A DNA stretch of 20,669 bases from CAZFAI01 sp964516555. Lineage in GTDB: Bacteria > Patescibacteriota > Microgenomatia > UBA12405. Shown here one piece after another: positions 6,686 to 14,031 of the stretch. Positions within the stretch are counted from its first letter, which is position 1. Every line of letters begins with the position of its first letter. Where the stretch lies: positions 1 through 20,669 of the forward strand of contig CAZFAI010000013.1 of NCBI GenBank assembly GCA_964516555.1, read 5' to 3'. The translations under genes were made by a program, and so were the position numbers. Below the pieces are notes generated by a model. The model had not been told where the DNA came from, searched no databases, and saw only the letters and a list, made by a program, of their open reading frames with translations.

Positions 6686-7090
6686 TTATCGCCACTCAAT
6701 TTGATGCCTTATTTCATCCCCACCATTATCCTTAATCCATTGCCTTACTTCTTTCTCCACCACCTCTTTATCTAAACCCATTGGATAAACCACCACTGTC
6801 AGTGGACTTGAATACTTACTTATTTTATAACCTCTCCCTTCATGTGGTAGTTTATTCCACAAAGGATAATCATTTTTATTTTCCTCGTGTTCTTCAACTA
6901 ATCTCAACGATTCCTCCTTGCTTGGACCGAAACCTGAAAAATCATCTGGATTAATTACCTCCTCTAAATTATTCGTTACAACACCTTCATTGTTACTTTG
7001 TTTCTCACTTTTCCCAAGCGGAATAATTAGTAATAACAAAACAACTAAACCAACATATAAAAATCTTTTGTCGATCTTTCTTATTGACAT
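6686..7090 (-). CDS. Small membrane-anchored protein, paralogue A of a tandem pair
   Basis: Also 134 residues, with a basic N-terminus (MSIRKIDKRF), one hydrophobic helix (about residues 11-26, 'YVGLVVLLLLIIPLG'), a polar spacer, and the same C-terminal domain as the next gene: DYPLWxxLP, GxG, PLTxxV, GLDK, EKEVxxW and HQxxW. The aligned part (about 60 residues) has no gaps. Its start overlaps the end of the 924-residue CHAP protein gene by 10 bases, which ties it to the secretion-like operon by translational coupling. The function is unknown. Position and topology suggest a small accessory part of the envelope complex encoded upstream. Confidence 0.8.
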   Translation of the reverse strand: MSIRKIDKRFLYVGLVVLLLLIIPLGKSEKQSNNEGVVTNNLEEVINPDDFSGFGPSKEESLRLVEEHEENKNDYPLWNKLPHEGRGYKISKYSSPLTVVVYPMGLDKEVVEKEVRQWIKDNGGDEIRHQIEWR

Positions 7091-9855
7091 CTTAGTATTT
7101 TAATATCTCCTTTACTTGACTTCAAATTGTTATAAAAATCAACAAAATCAGGAAAATATCTATTCCGAAAACCACCCTCATAATCATAGTTTACATCTGA
7201 AATAACACAGCTTTTTTTACCATACTCATCCGGACTGCTTAAAACTGACAATATCATAATATGTGGTGCTCTATACATAATATGGTCTCCAGCCCCCGCG
7301 TCTTCTGGGTTAATTGAAACACATCCAGGATGGTTATTGTTCATGTAATGGCTAATTTCTCTTCCTTTTGGTAGTTTCGAATCAATTGCAAGTGAGAAAC
7401 CTAGGCATTGAAAATAAGGTCTTCCGCTAGAGTTTGAAGTTGAATTACTTATCATAATATTGACAAATGAATTTAAATTAAAATTTGGGAAATTAGGAAA
7501 AGTTTTTTCCCAACTCCTTAACTTTATTGCAATTTCATCAACGTTCCTTTTGTACTTGTCTGTATTTTTACCCACAGATCTTTCGTAACCCAAATCGTGT
7601 AGGATATGCTCAATAATTGCACACGCTGGACTACTTTGGCAATCTTCAACATAGATAGGTTCAGCAATAACATAAGCGCTTCCATCTCCACCTCTCCCAC
7701 TTACATCACTTCTCGGTGGCACTATACTCGAAATTATATTAGGAATATAAAAAATTTGATAAATACTGAACACCGCAAAAAATAAGATCAGAAAAGGAAC
7801 AATAATTGCTGCAATTGAGGCACCCGTAATTAGGGCAGGTAATCCTACCAGCAGCATGCCGGCTTTTACCCCGACGTTTAATATTCCACCGACAAACCCA
7901 CCAAAATTTTCTTTAGTAAACCTACTTATACCTAAATCTAAATTTAAAGATTTTAACAACTTACTTATTTTCTTAAATATTGGAGACACCACCGATTTAA
8001 CCAATAGTGCCGCTCCGGCCAACACCAACACCACTTGCCCCACCACGGGTATCGACTGAAAAGCTGCTACTGCCGCCGCTACTCCTCCGCTAGCCCCCGC
8101 CCCGGCAGCCCCAGCCTTCACTCCGCCTGTTACAATTCCTTTCAATATCAGCTTTACTCCGGTTGCCGTTCCATGTTCTGCCATTACTGCCAAAGAATGC
8201 CTGGTAAATTCCGCCATTGCCTGTCCGCCAATTTTTCCCATCAACTTCATTCCTGCATCTTTAAAACCAATCTTGGTTAATATGGATGCCCCCAAATTAT
8301 TGATTGAGTTATTTAAGGCAATATATTTCTGTGCGTAAATTAAAAAGTTTCTAGTCCCAGGGCTGCTTTCAAAAGCTTTAATTAAATTTTCTGTTGCCCT
8401 CAACTTGCCCACATTAAAAGGCAGGTTTAATCTGGCAATTTTGTCTCTGGAATTCTTATAAGTACTGATAAAATTGCTAAACTCCCCCGGCTTCATCCTC
8501 AAAACCGTTGCCAACCCCTTCATTTCATTCCACGCCTCACTGCTTCTTCCCGCACTTATTCCTCTGCTTTTACTAAATTCCAACGCCTCTTGCTTGAAAG
8601 GCTCTATTTCTCTTCCGCTACTTGGATAATAAATTTTAGAAATTAACTTGCTAAAGTTTTGTATTTCTTGCCAATTTGACGCCACCCTTTCCCTGTTATT
8701 TTCAGCCACAAAACCATCCATAATACTTCTTTCTAGCCAGTCACTACGTACATTCTGAAGTTCATTGTTGCCAACAGTTAATTTAGTTACTCTCAGCTCA
8801 AACGTTCTGATGGCAATTTCTTGTTTTTGGATCAATTCGGTATTGCCAGTCTCTTTTACCAAAGCCTCCCCGACAACTTCCTGAACATCAACAGTAACAT
8901 CTCTAATTATTGCCTGGGAAATTCTGTTGGCGATTGATTTTCTAATAGCTACCTCGTTTTTTTCTATGACTTTTGCCAGTATGGGGTCACTGGCTTTAAC
9001 TTCAGTCAGTAAATCATTGGTTGCCTCAATGGTTCTCTTTCCCACATCTACGGTGACATTTATTCTTTCTCTTGTTTCGTTTGCGTATTGTCTAAGTATT
9101 TGCTTGGTTGTTTCCTGGTTGACACCTTCAATAACCTTTTCAATTTGTAACTCAAAATCTTTACTTGGAATATTACTTTCAACAATTCTTTCCACTACAA
9201 CTTCGTTTAACTCTTCGGTAATTTTATTAGCTATTACTTCAGGTATCACTTGCCTGTTTAAGCCCAATTCTCTTCCTAATTCTGTTTGGCTGATGGCTAC
9301 TTCAATCGACGCCTGATGCGCTAATTCCTCCACCACTACTTCGTCAAGCTCCGTGGCCGACAACTCCCTTAATTCTTCTATAATTTTTTGATAAGTCTCG
9401 CTTTGTACTTTTATCAAATTCTCAATTTGTGCCCTTGCCACTAGTCCCTTATTATCTTCGGCAACTTTGTTCAAAGCATCCCCAGGGTTCGTTCCGTTTC
9501 TTAAATGTTCTTCGTATTCTTTTAAAATTTGCTCCAATTGAGCTGTTGGTACCACTGAATTACTCAAAGATTTCTCTGTTGCATCGTCTATTTCTCCCAT
9601 GCTTTCAACCAACATTTTCCTAATTTTTTCCGCTCCACTGGAATCCAAACCTTCAATCCTCTTTGCCACTTCAGTCAGCGACCCTTTTCTTAAATCAACC
9701 CTAAATCCACCAGATTCAAACACCTTTTCTAAAAGGTTGGTCAAAAATAAATTCTGACTGACAACAACCTTGCTTCTATCCAATTCCCTTAACCACCCCG
9801 CTAATTCAGTGGTATTTTTTACCCGACGTAACTCAGAAAAATTAATTTCACTCAT
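7081..9855 (-). CDS. VirB6/TrsG-like membrane protein with C-terminal CHAP hydrolase domain
   Basis: A 924-residue multidomain protein. Residues 1 to about 550 are polar, helix-rich and Glu/Arg-rich. A Gly/Ala-rich stretch (about 575-600) leads into hydrophobic segments near 605-622 and 665-705 ('IAAIIVPFLILFFAVFSIYQIF'). The C-terminus resembles a CHAP/NlpC-P60 peptidoglycan amidase: 'YFQCLGFSLA' with the likely nucleophile Cys817, 'AGDHIMYRAPHIMILSV' with likely His865, then 'ISDVNYDYEG' where CHAP domains place the third polar residue. Gram-positive conjugation systems use comparable membrane-CHAP proteins to open the wall. I prefer the ATG at 9853-9855; a TTG 9 bases earlier directly abuts a TATAAT (9865-9870). 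Overlap with the next gene supports one operon. The substrate and the VirB6 comparison are inference. Confidence 0.75.
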   Translation of the reverse strand: MSEINFSELRRVKNTTELAGWLRELDRSKVVVSQNLFLTNLLEKVFESGGFRVDLRKGSLTEVAKRIEGLDSSGAEKIRKMLVESMGEIDDATEKSLSNSVVPTAQLEQILKEYEEHLRNGTNPGDALNKVAEDNKGLVARAQIENLIKVQSETYQKIIEELRELSATELDEVVVEELAHQASIEVAISQTELGRELGLNRQVIPEVIANKITEELNEVVVERIVESNIPSKDFELQIEKVIEGVNQETTKQILRQYANETRERINVTVDVGKRTIEATNDLLTEVKASDPILAKVIEKNEVAIRKSIANRISQAIIRDVTVDVQEVVGEALVKETGNTELIQKQEIAIRTFELRVTKLTVGNNELQNVRSDWLERSIMDGFVAENNRERVASNWQEIQNFSKLISKIYYPSSGREIEPFKQEALEFSKSRGISAGRSSEAWNEMKGLATVLRMKPGEFSNFISTYKNSRDKIARLNLPFNVGKLRATENLIKAFESSPGTRNFLIYAQKYIALNNSINNLGASILTKIGFKDAGMKLMGKIGGQAMAEFTRHSLAVMAEHGTATGVKLILKGIVTGGVKAGAAGAGASGGVAAAVAAFQSIPVVGQVVLVLAGAALLVKSVVSPIFKKISKLLKSLNLDLGISRFTKENFGGFVGGILNVGVKAGMLLVGLPALITGASIAAIIVPFLILFFAVFSIYQIFYIPNIISSIVPPRSDVSGRGGDGSAYVIAEPIYVEDCQSSPACAIIEHILHDLGYERSVGKNTDKYKRNVDEIAIKLRSWEKTFPNFPNFNLNSFVNIMISNSTSNSSGRPYFQCLGFSLAIDSKLPKGREISHYMNNNHPGCVSINPEDAGAGDHIMYRAPHIMILSVLSSPDEYGKKSCVISDVNYDYEGGFRNRYFPDFVDFYNNLKSSKGDIKILRCQ

Positions 9856-9887
9856 CGATACCAAATTATAGCAACCACTATCTTGTT

Positions 9888-12323
9888 TTAGACAATTCCG
9901 TCACCAAAAAGTTTTTCATAGTCATTTTTGTCCTGCTCGCCATCTTGCTTATCAACAGTTTCTTCCTTATTTTCAAAAATAGGTTTAGGTTTCTGGTTTA
10001 GTTGTGTCGGCTGTGGAATATTTGGTTCTTTATTTACAAAAATCGGTTTGTTTCCAATACTTCCTTCACCACCAAACCTAACTACTTTTGGCGGCTCAAA
10101 CTTCGGCAGATTACCAGTATTAGCCCTTGACTCGGGTTTTTCTTCACCCCCGGCCTCCTTGATTTCTATTTCCCGGATCTTTCTTTGCAACATTTCTTCT
10201 TCGGCACTTTCTGGCCCCACCACCTCAGCTCGAAACATTGATTTGTTATTGCCGGGTAAGGTTTGATTATCTTGCTTCTCGACCTCTTTGATTGGGGTAA
10301 CTATCTTGTCTGTTTCTTGAACCTGACCACCAGACACCTCATCCACCTCCGCTCGTGGCTGATCCTCCCCAACAGGTCTCTCGGTTTCAGGGCTAGGCTC
10401 GCTTATGGTTTCCTCATCCTCTTCTACCTGAATATTGTTTGGATCCACTGGCAATGCTTGGCCAACACCTACTGTTTCACTTTTTTCTAAACCTGCCACC
10501 TTAACTTCATTTTTCATACTCAATATATCTTCCGGATTTGAAGTTATTAGTTTATATTCTTCTTCTGAGGCAATTACCTTGATTGCCACATGGTTTTGTC
10601 CCGCAAAAAATATTCCTTCTCCTTTGTCAGCTGCCAACAATAACTGTTTCTCGCCTTCGGAAAGATAAAACACCTCTCCGATTTTATCTATCGCCGCGCT
10701 ATGTTGTTTTAGTAGAATTTGGATTGAACTGTTTGTAACAATTTCCTTCCCGTAAGGCGTTTCCAGAAAATCATCGACATCTTGGGTAATAGTTGTCACT
10801 CCCAGGTAGTATTTTCGGCCTCTTTTTACTACTCCCCGCAAAAAAGCTGCCGAATCCGGGTACTGCATCATATACCAAGCTTCATCCACTATCATAATTC
10901 TTTTCTTCAATTCCTTTTTCACCGTAGTCCAGATGTATTCCAGAATTATGTGCATGGCAATTGGCCTCAGACTCTCTTCCAAATTTTTTATACCAAAGAC
11001 TACAAATCTGTTTTTTAAATTAACAGTTGTTTTTTGATTAAAAATACCTGCAAAAGACCCTTTAATATATTTTTCCAATCTGGCCGCCAAACCCTGCGCC
11101 TCTTTGCTTTCCGTCCCTATTAGTGATTTATATAAGTCTTCAATCAATGGTGCTTCTTTCTTTTGGGTTTCCGGATCTGGAGTAATCCCTTTCATTTTAT
11201 AAGCATCCATAATTGCCCGGTCCAGAATTGACTCTTCAATTGCCGTCATCTCTCCCATCATCAACTTAAAAAGCTTATGTAGCGACAATATTTTTGAATT
11301 CAAAGCATTTTCACCTTCCTCCTCTGCGGTTAAAGATAAGTCAAATGGGTTTATCTTTGAATCTTCTCCATAGCCAAACGCAATATACTGGCCTCCTACC
11401 GAACTACACATACTTTCGTATTCATTTTCCGGGTCTATTACGATTATGTCAGCATCAAACATTAAAGACCTCATTGCTTCCAATTTGATCATATATGATT
11501 TTCCGGCTCCGGCAGTAGCAAACACTACCGAATTGTAGTTAGGCATACTAAACCTATCAAAAATCACCAGAGACCCGTTGTGTTGATTTACTCCATACAT
11601 AATTCCCTTGTTGTCCGATAAATCAGAGGACACAAAAGGAAAGGTTGTTGCCAGAGAAGTTGTGTCCATATTTCTGGTAATACTCAATTTGTCCATACAC
11701 AGGGGTAGGGTAGTTACAAACCCGTCCTCCATTTGCAAAGTCGCTCTTTTGCTAATAATTAGCAATGCTCCCAGCGCTGCTTCAATGTTTTTATTGATTC
11801 TGTCTAATTCTTCAACCGACTCTGCGTTTATTGTTATATACAACCCGAATTGAAAAAACCTCTCCTCTCCCTTAACCAAGTCTGCCTGCAGTGACAGAGC
11901 ATCTTCAAGCTTAGCCTGCGTTGCCGGATTAACAATTCTCCCTCTTTGAATATCAGTACTCAGTTCCGCTTCCATCTCAGTAATTTTTCTTCTCAAATCA
12001 TCCAGTATTTCTTTTCCGTCAGTTGGGTATACATACATCGAGACGTTAAGGGAAGCATCAAAATTAATTAAGGGCGACAGCCAATTTATTCCTACAAACC
12101 TCGGGTATCCAGCCACAAACAGAGTTCTGTAGTACTTGTCGTCTATCCTGACATGGTTGAAATCTACTTCAATTGCTGATGGTGCAATTATATCCTTTGT
12201 TGACACCAACCCTTCCTCGAAGGGCCTATTGCTTTCTGGGCTTATTTGGGCTTGTTGTTTACCCATTGAAACTGGATTTTTTTCTTTCTTAACTTTATTA
12301 GTAAGCTTATTTAATAAATCCAT
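9888..12323 (-). CDS. virB4: VirB4-family secretion ATPase
   Basis: An 811-residue ATPase of the VirB4/TraC family that powers type IV secretion-like assemblies at the inner membrane. After an N-terminal domain the nucleotide site follows: Walker A 'ATAGAGKSYM' (Lys275), 'DADIIVIDPENEYE' just after, Walker B 'RIMIVDEAW' (Asp480-Glu481), and a downstream 'YYLGVTTITQDVDDFL' typical of the family. The folded part ends near residue 620. About 190 residues then form an acidic, Pro/Glu/Gln-rich, probably disordered tail, with 'KPIFVNKEP' and 'KPIFENKEE' repeated near its end. It begins 2 bases after the stop of the preceding gene, with no Shine-Dalgarno. The part of VirB4 that precedes this region in Gram-positive relatives appears to be encoded separately upstream. 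Confidence 0.92.
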   Translation of the reverse strand: MDLLNKLTNKVKKEKNPVSMGKQQAQISPESNRPFEEGLVSTKDIIAPSAIEVDFNHVRIDDKYYRTLFVAGYPRFVGINWLSPLINFDASLNVSMYVYPTDGKEILDDLRRKITEMEAELSTDIQRGRIVNPATQAKLEDALSLQADLVKGEERFFQFGLYITINAESVEELDRINKNIEAALGALLIISKRATLQMEDGFVTTLPLCMDKLSITRNMDTTSLATTFPFVSSDLSDNKGIMYGVNQHNGSLVIFDRFSMPNYNSVVFATAGAGKSYMIKLEAMRSLMFDADIIVIDPENEYESMCSSVGGQYIAFGYGEDSKINPFDLSLTAEEEGENALNSKILSLHKLFKLMMGEMTAIEESILDRAIMDAYKMKGITPDPETQKKEAPLIEDLYKSLIGTESKEAQGLAARLEKYIKGSFAGIFNQKTTVNLKNRFVVFGIKNLEESLRPIAMHIILEYIWTTVKKELKKRIMIVDEAWYMMQYPDSAAFLRGVVKRGRKYYLGVTTITQDVDDFLETPYGKEIVTNSSIQILLKQHSAAIDKIGEVFYLSEGEKQLLLAADKGEGIFFAGQNHVAIKVIASEEEYKLITSNPEDILSMKNEVKVAGLEKSETVGVGQALPVDPNNIQVEEDEETISEPSPETERPVGEDQPRAEVDEVSGGQVQETDKIVTPIKEVEKQDNQTLPGNNKSMFRAEVVGPESAEEEMLQRKIREIEIKEAGGEEKPESRANTGNLPKFEPPKVVRFGGEGSIGNKPIFVNKEPNIPQPTQLNQKPKPIFENKEETVDKQDGEQDKNDYEKLFGDGIV

Positions 12324-12325
12324 TA

Positions 12326-13033
12326 TTATTTGTTGGTGTTAGTTACCACCGGAGAATTGTAATTTAATGTTTGAATTTTTTGATTTATTGCCGTACTTTC
12401 ATTGTAAATTCGATAGAATAGTTCAATTAATTCTTTGGTCCCCAATGGTTTGATATCCAGACCCAAACGGGAAAACAATCTGACCAAATGATCTTTTTTC
12501 GGTTCCAAACTAGCCTTGGCCTTTTCAATAATATATTCTTTGGGGAAAGGTAACTCTTTATTGGTTTTACCCGACATTGGCAAAGAGCCCAATAGTTGGC
12601 TTTTTGCGCTTCCGATTCCTAGTTCCAGAATCGAAAACGGTATGGCAACAAAAAATGATTTTGAAAGAACATCATTCCTTTTTACTGTTTCCTCAATAAA
12701 TTTTCTGTACGAGATTATCCGCTCTTTTAGTAGGGGATTTTCCTGTTTTTCTTGTGCCACTGATAAATTTTTTAAATACTGACTGATGTCTTTTTTGTTC
12801 GAATGAATAATTATTTGCACGGTAAAATTTAGCGAATTTAAGATTCCTCCGTATGCAAAAACCAAGGCTGATTGCTCTCTTTCTGACAATAAGTCAAAAT
12901 TAACCGACGACAGTTGTAAGACCATAGAGCAGGATCCATCTTTCAATACTACTATCCCATCAATCACATCCTCTATGGGTAAGTGCTCTTGAGTGGTTCC
13001 CTTAATGGCAATTTTTAGAGGATCGCTTGGCAT
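12326..13033 (-). CDS. VirB4 N-terminal-like / TraC-like protein
   Basis: A 235-residue soluble protein. Its start ('TTQEHLPIEDVIDGIVVLKDGSCSMVLQL', then 'NFDLLSEREQSALVFAYGGILNSL' and 'QIIIHSNKKDISQYL') resembles the N-terminal segment of Gram-positive VirB4/TraE proteins, in which 'x(T/S)QxxxPIxxIxDGIIxxK...' precedes the ATPase region. It has no Walker motif. The stop is 2 bases from the VirB4 ATPase start, so the two products are probably made together and may form one functional unit. It follows the PrgI-like gene by 33 bases. The TraC-like assignment is moderately sure; the split-VirB4 idea is inference. Confidence 0.7.
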   Translation of the reverse strand: MPSDPLKIAIKGTTQEHLPIEDVIDGIVVLKDGSCSMVLQLSSVNFDLLSEREQSALVFAYGGILNSLNFTVQIIIHSNKKDISQYLKNLSVAQEKQENPLLKERIISYRKFIEETVKRNDVLSKSFFVAIPFSILELGIGSAKSQLLGSLPMSGKTNKELPFPKEYIIEKAKASLEPKKDHLVRLFSRLGLDIKPLGTKELIELFYRIYNESTAINQKIQTLNYNSPVVTNTNK

Positions 13034-13066
13034 ATAAATATATGATAACTTAAATTTGTGAAAAAC

Positions 13067-13969
13067 TTATTTACTGATAATTTTGATCGGTTGAACAATT
13101 TCTCCGTTCAACTTCACACCAACCCTGTCAAACTTCAAGCTTTCTTTTTCAGTAATTATCAAATAGTTACCATTTGCTAATGGTGTTGATATTCTAAATT
13201 GCCCCAAAGCATTAGTTTTTAACACCCTACTTGGATTACCGGAATCGTCCTGGATTTCCACGATAGCACCTTCAATAATTTTACCGTCTAAGTCTGTTAC
13301 CATTCCCACCAGCACGTTTGCTACCTCTGGGATATCCGGCATGGGTATCGACCCAAAAGAAGCTTCTCCTGTCGCTTCCAATCTTCTTCTCTGGATATTA
13401 AGGCTTTTTCTTTGATCTCTCCATTCCTCATTGTTGCTAACTGGGCTTTCTTCCTTTACCGCTTCTTGTTTTTTCTCAACTGCAACGGGCTTTGGTTTTT
13501 TCACTTCTTCAATCACTTCCTCTGCTGTTTTTTCTTTTTCTCTTTTAACGGAAGGTAGGGAAGAGATAAATTCATAAACTTTTTTCTCATCTTTTTTCTT
13601 CTTTTCCTCCTTCTCTTCGGGTTCTTCTTGCTGCTCTATCGTTTTAGCGTCTTCAGTCACCTTGGCAGGCACCTTAACCTGTCTCTTTTTGCTATAAACG
13701 TAAATTGTTGGAGCATATATCGACCTTATAAACGCCATTAGCCAGGTCTCCATTGGTCTGTCTTCATAAGGTACGAATGCCAAAAGCAAGCCTCCGCCGC
13801 CAAACAATATCATCAAGGGCCATTTTATAAAAAATATTATTCCGGTGGCGTTTATCATTAAAGCAATAATAATCCCGGAAGCAGCCTTAAAAAACTGCTT
13901 CAAAGTCATCTCTCCGACTAACTTAAATTCGTAGGATGATATCTGCTGGGGGATCGGATGTTGTTCCAT
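13067..13969 (-). CDS. PrgI-family membrane protein fused to a carboxypeptidase-regulatory-like domain
   Basis: A 300-residue protein. Residues about 1-100 match the PrgI family, the small two-helix protein found with VirB4 in Gram-positive transfer systems: 'HPIPQQISSYEFKLVGEMTLKQF', two hydrophobic helices (about 30-48 and 50-66), then 'YEDRPMETWLMAFIRSIYAP'. A long Lys/Glu-rich linker (about 100-215) leads to a C-terminal beta domain: 'VLVGMVTDLDGKIIEGAIVEI', 'VLKTNALGQFRISTPLANGNYLI'. This is the pattern of carboxypeptidase-regulatory-like (CarboxypepD_reg/PEGA-type) domains, often used for binding or as surface spacers. It is the first gene of the leftward operon, with TAAAAT 6 bases before its ATG. 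PrgI proteins are normally about 100-130 residues, so the fusion is notable. Confidence 0.82.
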   Translation of the reverse strand: MEQHPIPQQISSYEFKLVGEMTLKQFFKAASGIIIALMINATGIIFFIKWPLMILFGGGGLLLAFVPYEDRPMETWLMAFIRSIYAPTIYVYSKKRQVKVPAKVTEDAKTIEQQEEPEEKEEKKKKDEKKVYEFISSLPSVKREKEKTAEEVIEEVKKPKPVAVEKKQEAVKEESPVSNNEEWRDQRKSLNIQRRRLEATGEASFGSIPMPDIPEVANVLVGMVTDLDGKIIEGAIVEIQDDSGNPSRVLKTNALGQFRISTPLANGNYLIITEKESLKFDRVGVKLNGEIVQPIKIISK

Positions 13970-13975
13970 TGTTTA

Positions 13976-14005
13976 ATTTTATCAATACAAACAGCATTAT
14001 TTTAA
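13976..14005 (-). promoter_or_regulatory. Promoter of the PrgI/VirB4 operon (leaderless type)
   Basis: Read leftwards: TTAAAA (14000-14005), 18-base spacer, TAAAAT (13976-13981), then 6 bases to the ATG at 13967-13969. It lies back to back with the promoter of the exonuclease gene inside a 62-base gap. Confidence 0.45.
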
Positions 14006-14019
14006 CTATTAATTTCGAA

Positions 14020-14025
14020 TATAAT
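14020..14025 (+). promoter_or_regulatory. -10 element of the exonuclease gene
   Basis: A perfect TATAAT that directly abuts the first possible ATG (14026) and lies 6 bases before the second in-frame ATG (14032). The 6-base distance matches other genes in the window and favours 14032 as the real, leaderless start. No good -35 is visible. Confidence 0.5.
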
Positions 14026-14031
14026 ATGTCA

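Noticed and set aside
8927..9316. 129-codon plus-strand open frame inside the CHAP-protein gene
   Set aside because: It is antisense to a long well-supported gene, Ser/Thr/Leu-rich as expected for the complement of Glu-rich coding sequence, and has no upstream signal or family motif.
9856..9864. TTG start for the CHAP protein (three extra residues)
   Set aside because: The TTG touches a TATAAT hexamer (9865-9870) with no space for transcription or ribosome binding upstream; the ATG at 9853-9855 is more plausible, though an operon transcript could still use the TTG.
13936..14031. Upstream extension of the exonuclease reading frame
   Set aside because: The frame is open from 13936, but the extra 32 codons overlap the PrgI gene start, match nothing in the family, and a TATAAT ends at 14025 directly before the conserved MSMSKLLIIDG start.
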